64,000 nt of DNA from an uncultured Mobiluncus sp. (GCF_947254095.1 NZ_CAMYBV010000010.1:1-64000), one strand, 5' to 3'; counted from the first letter of the stretch, positions 16,812 to 25,248 are shown. The notes: generated by a model from the letters alone, not told the origin. Numbers and translations are program-made.

Positions 16812-16930
16812 GGAGCAGGGGGGCGACTCAGCGAGAGGCTGGTGAGCGTTTTGCGACAATAGTCGCGCAAAACGCGAGGGGGAAATCCCCTTTTCGCCGC
16901 GAGCGCCCCCAGCAACGAAGCCCCCACCGG
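16812..16930. repeat. composite repeat C, copy 2
   Basis: Direct-orientation partner of 14109-14232, again directly after repeat B, with the near-palindrome GCGTTTTGCGACAATAGTCG / CGCAAAACGC. The two B+C composites frame 2.5 kb of accessory DNA. Confidence 0.7.
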
Positions 16931-16962
16931 AACCCCTAACCTGACAGGACTAACGTAGGGAA

Positions 16963-18249
16963 CTAATCGAGACTATTGGGATTCAGCAAGAAATCTAGGA
17001 CACTCATAGTAAGGATTCCGTGCTGGTCATAGGTGGGTTTCACAGTATCGCGCACCAGCAAGATTTTCTTGAAGCTGTCCGGGACCTCAACAAGCGGAGC
17101 TTTCTCTTGGCGTTCCTTTTCCGAGTCCGGGATACGCCAGGCTGATTGCAGGTAGCAGCGCCGCGAACCCAGATTCGCCACAAAATCTACCTCGAGGTTT
17201 TTCCGAATGACTTTGCCATCTTGACGAGCCTGTTTTTCCACGTAACCGACATCGACCGAGAAACCCCGCAGGCGCAGCTCATTATAAATAATGTTCTCCA
17301 TCAGGTGGTTTTCCTCGACTTGACGAAAGTTCAACCTAGCGTTACGCAGACCCACGTCCTCGAAATAGTATTTTTGCGGACTCCCGATATATTTTCGACC
17401 TTTCACGTCATAGCGAGATGCTGCCTCGACCAGGAAAGACTCCTCCAAATACCCGATATAGGACGCGATAGTGTTAGCGCTGAGTTTTGACTTCAGGACG
17501 CTCTTAAATGTCGCCTCTATCCGCGACGGGTTCACCAGCGAGCCAACCGAGGAAGCCAGCACATTCACCAAGTCCTCTAGCTCTTGCGTTTTCTCAATTC
17601 CGTTCCGGGCAATAATGTCCTTTAAATAAGTTTCCGCAAACAAGCGCTCCAGGTAGCGCGACTTTTGCTGGTCACTGCGCATCGACAGCACCAACGGCAT
17701 TCCCCCATAGAGCACATACTCCGCCCAACCGCCATACCGATCCCCGTCGAATCCACTCATGTACTCTGCAAAAGACAGTGGCCGCACCCGGACCTCGTCC
17801 CCGCGGCCGCGAAACTCGGTCAGCACATCAGAGGAAAGCATCTTCGAGTTACTGCCTGTCACGTAAACATCCACGTTGTGGGAACGGAGCAACCCATTCA
17901 AGACCCCGTAAAGGCGCGGAGCCGCCGTCCCTTTCAGCTCTTGGTCTGTTATCGCATACTGGACTTCGTCAATGAGCACGTAGTATTGCGAGGTTTTGTC
18001 AAGGAGCCTGGATTTCAGGTAATCGTTAAGCACGCCGGGGTCGCGGTAAGCTGTCGCATCTTCCGTGTCCAGCGCGATTTCAATAATGTGTTCATCATCT
18101 ACTCCCAGTTCCCGACGCAGATATTCAGCGAAAAGCCTAAACAGCAGGTAGGTTTTTCCGCAGCGTCGAACCCCGGTAATGACTTTAATCATCCCGTTTT
18201 GCATCCGGTCAATGAGCTGGTTGAGATAAACGTCCCGGCGGATTTCCAC
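16963..18249 (-). CDS. AAA-type ATPase with C-terminal DUF4143
   Basis: A 428-residue member of the AAA_14 / DUF4143 family, common in actinobacteria and anaerobes and without an established function. The Walker A GVRRCGKT is at residues 26-33 and the Walker B VLIDE at 91-95. The second half carries the DUF4143 fold (YLEESFLVE, YYFEDVGLRN, then an E-x-DFV nuclease-like LEVDFVANLG segment). The start is GTG at 18247-18249. There is no Shine-Dalgarno sequence, but TAGGCT ends 6 bases before it. A 15-bp-arm palindrome lies just upstream and may be its operator. It sits between repeat C and two toxin-antitoxin pairs, in accessory DNA. Confidence 0.88.
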   Translation of the reverse strand: MEIRRDVYLNQLIDRMQNGMIKVITGVRRCGKTYLLFRLFAEYLRRELGVDDEHIIEIALDTEDATAYRDPGVLNDYLKSRLLDKTSQYYVLIDEVQYAITDQELKGTAAPRLYGVLNGLLRSHNVDVYVTGSNSKMLSSDVLTEFRGRGDEVRVRPLSFAEYMSGFDGDRYGGWAEYVLYGGMPLVLSMRSDQQKSRYLERLFAETYLKDIIARNGIEKTQELEDLVNVLASSVGSLVNPSRIEATFKSVLKSKLSANTIASYIGYLEESFLVEAASRYDVKGRKYIGSPQKYYFEDVGLRNARLNFRQVEENHLMENIIYNELRLRGFSVDVGYVEKQARQDGKVIRKNLEVDFVANLGSRRCYLQSAWRIPDSEKERQEKAPLVEVPDSFKKILLVRDTVKPTYDQHGILTMSVLDFLLNPNSLD

Positions 18250-18255
18250 ACTGTT

Positions 18256-18261
18256 AGCCTA
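18256..18261 (-). promoter_or_regulatory. -10-like hexamer of the DUF4143 ATPase gene
   Basis: TAGGCT on the minus strand, 6 bases before the GTG start; leaderless layout. Confidence 0.4.
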
Positions 18262-18266
18262 CTCCG

Positions 18267-18306
18267 CTTTGAGTGATTTTGCTACATGTATCAAAATCAC
18301 TCAAAG
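18267..18306. promoter_or_regulatory. palindromic operator candidate
   Basis: CTTTGAGTGATTTTG (18267-18281), 10-base spacer, then exact reverse complement CAAAATCACTCAAAG (18292-18306). It covers the expected -35 position of the ATPase promoter, so binding here would block transcription. No T run follows, which argues against a terminator. Confidence 0.5.
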
Positions 18307-18446
18307 CACGCGTGTGCAGCAGACCTGACTCAGGACTCTGGGCCATTGCCACCAAACCCACTCACCAACAATGAACTATTCAACTCCCTATCGACATTTA
18401 AGTGCTACGCTTAACGTATTACAGCGCAATGCGAGAGGGGAGTGCA

Positions 18447-18674
18447 ATGGCGAAAACTACCACCGCGATACGTTTTGACCAGCAGGAACGTGAATGGATA
18501 CAAGCATATGCTGACTTCTTAGGAATCAGCTTTTCACAATTTATCCGTCGGGCAGCGTTAGAAAAACTGGAAGATGCCCTCGACACGCAAGACTATATGC
18601 AAGCCCTGAAAGAAGACGACGGCGCCCGTTACACCACGGATGAGATTATGCGCGAAGTCATGGAAGCTGAGTGA
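18447..18674 (+). CDS. RelB-like antitoxin (DUF6290 type)
   Basis: A 75-residue ribbon-helix-helix-type antitoxin. It starts MAKTTTAIRFDQQEREWI and contains FLGISFSQFIRRAALE, the usual strand-helix-helix arrangement of type II antitoxins. I chose the ATG at 18447 because GAGAGGGGAG lies just upstream; the open frame extends 15 codons further. The toxin gene follows 9 bases after the stop. It would bind the toxin through its C-terminal half and repress its own promoter. Confidence 0.85.
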   Translation: MAKTTTAIRFDQQEREWIQAYADFLGISFSQFIRRAALEKLEDALDTQDYMQALKEDDGARYTTDEIMREVMEAE

Positions 18675-18683
18675 CCCACGCAA

Positions 18684-18968
18684 ATGTCTTATCAAGTTTG
18701 CTGGACCAATGCCGCTCGCAAAGACCTAAAAAGTATCCCTAAAAAGCAACGCATCCTCCTCGTGACGTGGGTGCGCGACCACCTGGATGGATGCGAGAAC
18801 CCCAGAGGTATCCCCCAAGGTAAACAGCTGCAAGGAACCAAAAACGGCTGGCGTTGGAGAATCGGTTCCTACCGAGTGATAGGACAGATTAAAAATCAGG
18901 AACTCGTGATTAACCTTGTCCGCGCCGGGCACAGACAAGGTATCTATCGCCCATTACCCAAGATTTAG
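18684..18968 (+). CDS. RelE/ParE-family toxin
   Basis: A 94-residue protein with the RelE fold layout: a first strand plus RKDLKSIPKKQR, then GKQLQGTKNGWRWRIGSYRVIGQI-type core (read in parts: LQGTKNGWRWRIG and SYRVIGQI) and the C-terminal RAGHRQGIY. Arginines for mRNA-interferase chemistry are present in the core, including R57, R59 and R64. It forms an operon with the antitoxin at 18447. The pair appears intact. Confidence 0.88.
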   Translation: MSYQVCWTNAARKDLKSIPKKQRILLVTWVRDHLDGCENPRGIPQGKQLQGTKNGWRWRIGSYRVIGQIKNQELVINLVRAGHRQGIYRPLPKI

Positions 18969-19088
18969 CCACTGATTCATAAGCCACCTGCGGACATCGC
19001 ATGCCACGATCATTCAATCAGCAATAGTTAAAACCGTTCCGCCGGCGCGAACAGGAAATGCACGAATACCCAGCCGCGGACCTGGCGG

Positions 19089-19094
19089 TAGGAT
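19089..19094 (+). promoter_or_regulatory. -10-like hexamer of a leaderless menG/ubiE transcript
   Basis: TAGGAT, the same hexamer as at menF, ends 7 bases before the ATG at 19102. No Shine-Dalgarno sequence is visible. Confidence 0.4.
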
Positions 19095-19101
19095 AGAACC
19101 C

Positions 19102-19794
19102 ATGCGCGCGAACCTAGACAAGAATCCTCACGACGTCCAATCCATGTTCAATGCCGTGGCCCGTCGTTACGACCTGATGAATTTTCTCGCCTCTCTGGGG
19201 CAGGAAAAAGTGTGGCGCACCCACGTCAAGCGTGCGGTGGTGACGCGCCCATTCTTGAAGGTGCTAGATGTGGCCGCCGGGACCGGTGCCAGCTCGATTG
19301 AGTTCGTGCGCGCCGGAGCCAAAGTCGTGGCGGTAGACTTTTCCGAAGGCATGATTGCCGAGGGGCGCCGGCGTCACCCGGAGATTGACTTTCAGCAGGG
19401 CGACGCGATGAACCTGGACTTTCCTGACAACACTTTTGACTGCGTCACCATCAGTTTCGGGCTGCGCAACGTTACCGACCCCGACAAGGCGTTGCGCGAG
19501 TTTTACCGCGTCTTGAAGCCCGGCGGCCACCTTGTGGTGTGCGAGTTTTCCCGCCCAACCTTTGCCCCGTTTAGAGCAGTTTATCGGTTCTTTTTGCATC
19601 GGGTCATGCCGCCGATTGCCCGGCTGTTTTCCACCGACGCGGTGGCGTATGACTACCTGGCCGAATCCATTTTGGCCTGGCCCTCCCAATACGAGTTCGC
19701 CGCCCAACTGTGCGCGGCGGGTTTCGAGCGCCTGCAGCTCAAGAATCTCACCGGCGGTATCGTCGCTCTGCACCGAGGTTACAAGCTGAAGTAG
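19102..19794 (+). CDS. ubiE/menG: demethylmenaquinone methyltransferase
   Basis: Methylates demethylmenaquinone with S-adenosylmethionine, the last step of menaquinone synthesis. It has 230 residues, the usual length. The SAM site VLDVAAGTGA is at 54-63. DGDAM-type QQGDAMNLDF and the UbiE signature FGLRNVTDPDKALREFYRVLKPGG (seen in parts FGLRNVTD and FYRVLKPGG) are present. No ubiquinone genes are here, so the menaquinone role applies. The last 61 bases of the gene are part of a 78-bp direct repeat that bounds the toxin-antitoxin pair downstream; the gene itself is intact. Confidence 0.94.
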   Translation: MRANLDKNPHDVQSMFNAVARRYDLMNFLASLGQEKVWRTHVKRAVVTRPFLKVLDVAAGTGASSIEFVRAGAKVVAVDFSEGMIAEGRRRHPEIDFQQGDAMNLDFPDNTFDCVTISFGLRNVTDPDKALREFYRVLKPGGHLVVCEFSRPTFAPFRAVYRFFLHRVMPPIARLFSTDAVAYDYLAESILAWPSQYEFAAQLCAAGFERLQLKNLTGGIVALHRGYKLK

Positions 19795-19811
19795 CCGCCA
19801 CCCCGTGCGCA
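19734..19811 (+). repeat. 78-bp direct repeat at the ubiE 3' end, copy 1
   Basis: Runs from the last 20 codons of ubiE to 17 bases past the stop. It recurs at 20509-20586 with 3 mismatches. The DinJ/YafQ-like pair lies exactly between the copies. Confidence 0.9.
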
Positions 19812-19869
19812 TCTCCTAGATTCGCCAAAACGCAAAAGTTCCTTGTGACGTTTTTTCGTCGCATGCTCG

Positions 19870-19880
19870 GCTTTTATAAT
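19870..19880 (+). promoter_or_regulatory. promoter of the DinJ/YafQ-like pair
   Basis: A perfect TATAAT at 19875-19880, about 57 bases before the antitoxin start, with a TTTTTC at 17 bases as a weak -35. Small inverted repeat GACG-TTTTTT-CGTC lies upstream. Confidence 0.4.
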
Positions 19881-19937
19881 GACATCGTGTTGATGATAGA
19901 CAAACTTTTTACTAAAATCGAACTTAGGAGGGGCACT

Positions 19938-20210
19938 ATGACGACAACGAATTTGAACATCAGGACTGACAAAGAGGTCAAAGAACAGGCCGACCGCGTC
20001 TTTTCGGAACTGGGTCTCAACATGACCACAGCGATTAATATGTTCTTGCGTACTGCTATTCGCGAACAGGGAATTCCTTTCAAGTTGAGTCTGAATGTCC
20101 CCAATGACGCTACCGCTGCCGCGATAAGGGAGGGGCGACGGATAGCAGCCGACCCCAACATAAAGGGCTACTCGACTCTCGATGAGCTAAAGGCCGCCTT
20201 GGAAGTATGA
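19938..20210 (+). CDS. RelB/DinJ-family antitoxin
   Basis: A 90-residue antitoxin. MTTTNLNIRTDKEVKEQADR is the N-terminal strand and first helix of the RelB/DinJ ribbon-helix-helix domain, followed by the family block NMTTAINMFLRTAI. The C-terminal half (residues 55-90) is the toxin-binding tail. The ATG at 19938 follows AGGAGGGG at ideal spacing. The stop overlaps the toxin start (ATGA). The pair is bounded by a 78-bp duplication of the ubiE end. Confidence 0.92.
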   Translation: MTTTNLNIRTDKEVKEQADRVFSELGLNMTTAINMFLRTAIREQGIPFKLSLNVPNDATAAAIREGRRIAADPNIKGYSTLDELKAALEV

Positions 20211-20488
20211 AGTACGAAGTCAGATTTACGAGTCAGTTCAAGAGGGACGTGAAACTCGCAAAAAAGCAGCACCGGGATTTAGAAAAACTATTCAAAGTTA
20301 TCCAAGTCTTGGCAGAGGGAGGCACTCTGCCCGAAAGATACCGCGACCACGGCCTTTCCGGCGCTTTCGCGGGAACCAGGGAATGCCACATCGAACCGGA
20401 CTGGCTGCTGATCTACGAAATCCGCAGCAACGTGCTCGTGCTGATGCTCTATCGACTCGGAACCCACGCGGAACTGTTCCAGAAATAA
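20207..20488 (+). CDS. YafQ/RelE-family toxin
   Basis: A 93-residue mRNA-interferase type toxin, type YafQ: FKRDVKLAKKQHRDLEKL, then LPERYRDHGLSG, RECHIEPDWLLIYEI, and a final LYRLGTHAELF. The histidines and aspartate in the family motifs (DH at 46-47 region, H62, D65, H87) are all present, so it is probably active. The 4-base overlap with the antitoxin suggests coupled translation. The stop codon is directly followed by a 13-bp-arm hairpin. Confidence 0.92.
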   Translation: MKYEVRFTSQFKRDVKLAKKQHRDLEKLFKVIQVLAEGGTLPERYRDHGLSGAFAGTRECHIEPDWLLIYEIRSNVLVLMLYRLGTHAELFQK

Positions 20489-20518
20489 CTTGAGCTGCCT
20501 GTTTCCAGGCAGCTCAAG
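20489..20518 (+). terminator. hairpin after the toxin, built on the ubiE repeat
   Basis: CTTGAGCTGCCTG, loop TTTC, CAGGCAGCTCAAG. The right arm is the first part of repeat copy 2, so the left arm is an inverted copy of ubiE sequence. No T run follows, so termination is uncertain. Confidence 0.4.
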
Positions 20519-20586
20519 AATCTCACCGGCGGTATCGTCGCTCTGCACCGGGGTTACAAGCTGAAGTAGCCGCCGCCCCGGGCGCA
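20509..20586 (+). repeat. 78-bp direct repeat of the ubiE 3' end, copy 2
   Basis: 75 of 78 bases match 19734-19811. The old ubiE terminator follows it (20609-20634), so this is probably the ancestral downstream junction of ubiE. Confidence 0.9.
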
Positions 20587-20608
20587 AATTAAACCCGGAG
20601 GGCGACAA

Positions 20609-20634
20609 CGGGTCTAACCGCACGATTAGACCCG
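20609..20634. terminator. bidirectional terminator between ubiE region and lactose genes
   Basis: CGGGTCTAA, 8-base loop, TTAGACCCG, in the gap between convergent units. Confidence 0.5.
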
Positions 20635-20649
20635 CCGCCGCCCCCGCGT

Positions 20650-22173
20650 TCACTCCTCAGAATCAGGTTTTTCGTCGGTAGGTTCGTGCGGGTGCAGACC
20701 CTTCGATTCCTCGGCGCCTGAACCCATAGCGTGGCCTTGCACAATCCTTTCAGAGATAGGTTCTTCCGGATTGGGGTGCTCCAGCAACGCTGAAACTACG
20801 GGGAGCTCGCCAGTCTCGAGGTTCTCGCGAAGTTTCTCGTTCTTCTTTTCCACGTTCAAGAAGAACAGCAACCCCAAAATCAGCAGGTTAGCAATCATCG
20901 GCACCCACAGATACATGAACTGAATCATCTGGAGAGCCGAAGCGCTCTGGACTTTCGCGGTGCCGTCGTATCCGCCCAACTCCAGCAGCCAGCCCGCGAC
21001 TGCCGTGCCGACGCCGGAACCAATCTTGACCCCTAGTGAGGAACAGGAAAACATCATGCCGTCGATACGTTTCTTGGTGCGCAAGAACGTATTTTCACTA
21101 ATCTCTGCGATCAAGGCGTTCAACGTCCCCTGCAGGGGGCTCATACCCAGGGACGCCAGACCGGAGAAGAACAGCATCAGGGGAATCGACCCCATCGAGG
21201 CACCGATGATAACCCCTAGACGTCCCAGCACCGCCACCACGTATCCCACGATGGTCACAGGCTGCATCCGCCCAATCTTGGCTACCACCAGCGGAGTCAC
21301 CAACAGCCCGATAATCAAGGGAATGTTGATGGCCCAGGCGAAGACCCCCAGGAGGTTGGCGTTACCCAAGATGTAGGTCATGAAGTAAATGCCCATATTC
21401 AACGTCGCGGTAAAGAACTGCATCAAGATAAAGCACACCACGATGATGACGTAGTAGCGGTTGCCCAACAGCTTCAGCGCCTCCAAGAAAGTGACATCGT
21501 CGTCGTCTTTCGCAGCCTGTGCATCACCTTCCGCCAGCTCGGTGGGAGACAGCTCCCGCACCGAAAAGACCGCCAAACTGTTAGAAAGGATGCCGACGAT
21601 GGCATAGATAATCGCCACGTTCCGCCAAGCGTCAGCGCCTCCGCCCATCATCTGAACCGCTCCCACCGTGATGGTTTGGATGGTCAAGCTGGTTCCGAAA
21701 GCGAACATGAAACGGATGGAGCCCATCTGGACACGCTCGGAACGGTTCTTGGTAATCAGAGCCGTCAACGCGGCGTAAGCAATGTTGTTCGCGGTATAGA
21801 AAACCGCGTTCAGCAGGGTGTAGGCAATGAAAAACCAGGCATATTGCGCGGTCTTGCCCTGAGAAGTCGGAATCGCGTAAATCGCAATAATCATGGCCGC
21901 ACAGCCAAAGAACGCCCAGAACATCCACGGACGTGCTTTGCCCATCTTGGTGTGGGTTCGGTCCATTAGACGCCCAAAGATAATGTCCGAAAACCCGTCA
22001 AAGAACTTCGACACCATAATCAAAGTTCCGATGACGCCGGCGCTGAGCCCTAACGTGTCCGTCAGATAAATCATCACGAACGCTGAAAGGAAAGCGTAGA
22101 CCACGTTTCCGGCAATATCGCCAGAGCCGTACCCTACCTTGTTGTACCACTTGAGATATTTCTTTTCTTCCAT
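20650..22173 (-). CDS. GPH-family sugar:cation symporter, probably for lactose/galactosides
   Basis: A 507-residue membrane transporter of the glycoside-pentoside-hexuronide family (LacS/MelB type, MFS fold) with about 12 hydrophobic helices. The N-terminal YGSGDIAGNVVY, the SKFFDGFSDIIFG motif with cation-site aspartates (residues 56-68), and RTHTKMGKARPWM are diagnostic. The C-terminal 50 residues are hydrophilic; there is no PTS IIA domain as in streptococcal LacS. It begins 12 bases after lacZ and must share its transcript, which makes lactose or another beta-galactoside the likely substrate. The sugar is inferred from context. Confidence 0.9.
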   Translation of the reverse strand: MEEKKYLKWYNKVGYGSGDIAGNVVYAFLSAFVMIYLTDTLGLSAGVIGTLIMVSKFFDGFSDIIFGRLMDRTHTKMGKARPWMFWAFFGCAAMIIAIYAIPTSQGKTAQYAWFFIAYTLLNAVFYTANNIAYAALTALITKNRSERVQMGSIRFMFAFGTSLTIQTITVGAVQMMGGGADAWRNVAIIYAIVGILSNSLAVFSVRELSPTELAEGDAQAAKDDDDVTFLEALKLLGNRYYVIIVVCFILMQFFTATLNMGIYFMTYILGNANLLGVFAWAINIPLIIGLLVTPLVVAKIGRMQPVTIVGYVVAVLGRLGVIIGASMGSIPLMLFFSGLASLGMSPLQGTLNALIAEISENTFLRTKKRIDGMMFSCSSLGVKIGSGVGTAVAGWLLELGGYDGTAKVQSASALQMIQFMYLWVPMIANLLILGLLFFLNVEKKNEKLRENLETGELPVVSALLEHPNPEEPISERIVQGHAMGSGAEESKGLHPHEPTDEKPDSEE

Positions 22174-22185
22174 GAGGCACCTTTC

Positions 22186-25100
22186 TTAGTTGCTGGAAAA
22201 CTTGAGAGTGAAAGAAAAGTCGTAGTGCGGTGCGCCGACTTGGTAGCATTCCTGCAACTTCGGTCCGCAGCTTTGGGAACCGATTCCCGCCATGCAATGA
22301 TCCAGGCACAGTACGGTTTCCGGGGTTTCAACCAGTTCATAATCGTGGGCTTTCTCCCCCAGTTCTTCTTGCGTAAAGTGCGACGCGTTGAAACTGAACT
22401 CCGCCGCGCTCACCACCTCTAAACTGGCGTTTTCCCCGCTCAACTTGAGGTAGTCACAAGCGGAGCGCGACCCGTTTTCTTGTGGCCGCAGATAGGGTTG
22501 GAACAGGTCGCGAACAGCGCTGTGGAAACGCCCGTGCCAGGCAGAACGGCGTTTGTCGAGGTAGTTTTCGTGCGGTCCCAGCCCTGACCAGTCGGCGTGG
22601 GTAAAGTTTTGGTCCAAGAAGATTCGCCATCCCAAGCGCGGTAGTTCCGGAAACTGCATATCACGGGTGACGCTGGCGTTCATTCGCAAGGCCCCATCGG
22701 CGCCTAATGTCCACTCCAGGTCCGCTTTCAAAATGGGCTGAATCGACGGCGCCACCATCGCTACCTGCGATTTCACCACCACACTCGCACCGGACACCAC
22801 CTCGACTGAATAGGCATAAGGGGTGCAACGGTCGTAGTGCGCCCGCTCCCACCGCGGCCGGATATACATATCGTTGTCGGTCGGGGCGCGCCAAATGTTG
22901 AGTTCCATCGGCCGGGTCAGGAGCGACCCCGCGCCGCCACGCCAATCGGTGAGCATTCCGGTGAACCGGGAAAACACGTAAGTGTATGCGCCCAGCTCAA
23001 TCGCGATTTCCTTGGGGTTGGTTTCGATGCGGGGAGCATGAGGCGCCGGAATAGTCTGGAGTTCCTGGCTGAGCTGCCGGGCGGGCAGACAGCGCGGGTC
23101 GGCGTTGTCCAGAGCAAACTCGTCGAACCCCAACAAATGTCCCGCCTCCAGGCAGGCGAACGGACGGGACAGGTACGTTTCCACCCTCAGGAAGCACCGC
23201 CCTTGTGCAGGAACGTCCACGGAAAACGGAATCTCTACACTCTGGTGAGGCGCAATCGGGGGCAGCTCGAGAGTGCCGCTGTCCTCCTCACCGTCTCGCA
23301 CCCTCACCCATTTCAGGGTGGCGAAATCGGCAGCATTGAGGTGGTCAGCCGTATTGGTAGCCCGCAGTAGCCCAGCCTTTTGGTCATAGGTAAAGCGCAA
23401 AGGACGGTACACATTCTTGGCCTCCAACAGCCCGATGTGCTCGGTACGGTCGGGGCTGACCAACCCGTCGACGCAAAAGTTCCCGTCGTGGGGGTATTCC
23501 CCCGAGTCTCCGCCGTAAAGCAGACGGCCGTCGGCGTCTGGCACCGCGTGGTCACACCATTCCCAGATGAACCCGCCGCACATCCGCGCGTCCGCCTCCA
23601 CCAGAGCCCAGAAATCCTCCAAATCTCCCGGACCGTTGCCCATCGAGTGACAGTACTCCACCAGCAGGAACGGCTTGTCGCCGAGGTTCTCCAGGTAGTC
23701 GGTGATGTCGGAAAACGGGGGGTACATACGGGCGTACAGGTCGATATTGCGGTAATCATAAGAGCGGTCGTGGGACCGATAGTAGGCGCTTTCGTAGTGC
23801 GTCACTCGGGTGGGGTCAAAGTCTTTAATCCACTGCAGCGCAGTTTCAAAAGTCACCCCGTAGGCACATTCGTTGCCCGTCGACCAGGAAAACACGCAAG
23901 GACGATTCTTTTCACTATGAACGCAGCGCTGGACCCGATCCAGGGTGGCGGGAATCCACTCCGGGTTGTCCGCAATAGGTTTGTTCCACAGCTCCACCAC
24001 GTTCTCTTCCGTTTCGTCTGCGAGGACGCGGTTTCGGGTGCCGTGGCTTTCATTATCCGCTTCGCTCATCACGTAAAATCCCAGCTCATCGCACAGATGA
24101 TAGAACTGCGGGCAGTTCGGGTAGTGGGCGGTGCGCACCGCGTTGATATTGTGCTGGCGCATCAGTTCTAAATCCCGTTTCATCTGGGATAGCGAGACGA
24201 CCGGTCCGGTCTGAGCCTCACTTTCGTGACGGTTTACGCCTTTAATCTTGATGGGGTTGCCGTTCACTTTCAGCACGGCGTCCGTAATGGTCACGGTACG
24301 GATACCGACCCGTTCCGTGATGACTTCGTGTGCAGACTCCATCACCAGGGTATAGAGATGGGGTGCGCCGGGATTCCACAGTTTCGGGTGTTCGAGGTGG
24401 AACTCAGTGGCATGGGTGTAGGTTTCGTCCCCGTCGCACAAGGGGTGTAGCTCGGTTTGCCCCAGAATGTTGGGGCCGTCGGTGAGCGTTACCGCGACCG
24501 GGCAGGGTTCCCCGCTGAAATTCGCGCGCAGTTTTACGCAGGCACCATCGGGCTGTGTCTCGGTGGTGAGGAAGTAATCGTTGAGGTGTACCGCGGGGCG
24601 TTTCAGCAGGTAGACATCACGGATCAGGCCCGAACAGCGGAACTTGTCCTGGTCTTCCAGGTAGCTGCCGTCCGACCACTTGCAGACCAGTACCGCCAGC
24701 GTATTCGTCCCCTCCCGCAGAAACTCGGTGACCTCGAACGCGGAAGTCGCATGGGCGACTTGTGAATACCCCACGTAACGCCCGTTCAGCCACAGGTAGA
24801 AACACGAGTCAACGCCCTCAAAAACGAGGGTGGCGTCGGGAGCTTGCGGATCTGGCTGGTAGTGAAACTTGTGACGGTAGGCACCAGTGGGGTTGGCGTG
24901 GGGCACATAAGGGGGGTCCAAAGGGAACGGGTAGTTGATGTTCGAGTACTGGTGGGAATCATAACCGTGGTACTGCCACGCACCGGGGGTGGGAATCGTG
25001 TCGGGAAGCGCCGGGGCTCCGGGAGTGAAAAAATCCTCCGGCACGTCCTCTACACAGGGATAGAATCCGAACTCCCAAGCACCGTTGAGCAGCTGGAAAC

Positions 25101-25248
25101 GGTCCGAATGTTCACGGTCCAGGTTGAAATTCGGGATATGTTCCGAGGCGTGCGCGACCTTAGGAGAAACCGGAATGTAGTAGGCCCGTGGCGCCAAAGT
25201 ATTTTCGTGCAAAACGTTGAGGTTCTGGTGGTGATTTGGTAGCTGCAT
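22186..25248 (-). CDS. lacZ: beta-galactosidase, glycoside hydrolase family 2
   Basis: Hydrolyses lactose and related beta-galactosides. It has 1020 residues, the same size class as E. coli LacZ, with the five-domain order: jelly-roll sugar-binding domain (about 50-220), immunoglobulin-like domain (to about 320), TIM barrel (325-620), second Ig-like, and C-terminal Bgal_small_N domain. The acid/base E460 is in WSTGNE and the nucleophile E531 in LLVEYCHSMGN. GVNRHESE and NAVRTAHYPN are also intact. No signal peptide, so cytosolic. It is first gene of the operon with the GPH symporter and divergent from lacI; CGAGGAGACTTCT precedes the ATG. Confidence 0.96.
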   Translation of the reverse strand: MQLPNHHQNLNVLHENTLAPRAYYIPVSPKVAHASEHIPNFNLDREHSDRFQLLNGAWEFGFYPCVEDVPEDFFTPGAPALPDTIPTPGAWQYHGYDSHQYSNINYPFPLDPPYVPHANPTGAYRHKFHYQPDPQAPDATLVFEGVDSCFYLWLNGRYVGYSQVAHATSAFEVTEFLREGTNTLAVLVCKWSDGSYLEDQDKFRCSGLIRDVYLLKRPAVHLNDYFLTTETQPDGACVKLRANFSGEPCPVAVTLTDGPNILGQTELHPLCDGDETYTHATEFHLEHPKLWNPGAPHLYTLVMESAHEVITERVGIRTVTITDAVLKVNGNPIKIKGVNRHESEAQTGPVVSLSQMKRDLELMRQHNINAVRTAHYPNCPQFYHLCDELGFYVMSEADNESHGTRNRVLADETEENVVELWNKPIADNPEWIPATLDRVQRCVHSEKNRPCVFSWSTGNECAYGVTFETALQWIKDFDPTRVTHYESAYYRSHDRSYDYRNIDLYARMYPPFSDITDYLENLGDKPFLLVEYCHSMGNGPGDLEDFWALVEADARMCGGFIWEWCDHAVPDADGRLLYGGDSGEYPHDGNFCVDGLVSPDRTEHIGLLEAKNVYRPLRFTYDQKAGLLRATNTADHLNAADFATLKWVRVRDGEEDSGTLELPPIAPHQSVEIPFSVDVPAQGRCFLRVETYLSRPFACLEAGHLLGFDEFALDNADPRCLPARQLSQELQTIPAPHAPRIETNPKEIAIELGAYTYVFSRFTGMLTDWRGGAGSLLTRPMELNIWRAPTDNDMYIRPRWERAHYDRCTPYAYSVEVVSGASVVVKSQVAMVAPSIQPILKADLEWTLGADGALRMNASVTRDMQFPELPRLGWRIFLDQNFTHADWSGLGPHENYLDKRRSAWHGRFHSAVRDLFQPYLRPQENGSRSACDYLKLSGENASLEVVSAAEFSFNASHFTQEELGEKAHDYELVETPETVLCLDHCMAGIGSQSCGPKLQECYQVGAPHYDFSFTLKFSSN

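Noticed and set aside
19710..19937. Long upstream extension of the DinJ-like antitoxin frame
   Set aside because: It runs through the ubiE end in another frame; the ATG at 19938 has an ideal AGGAGG site.
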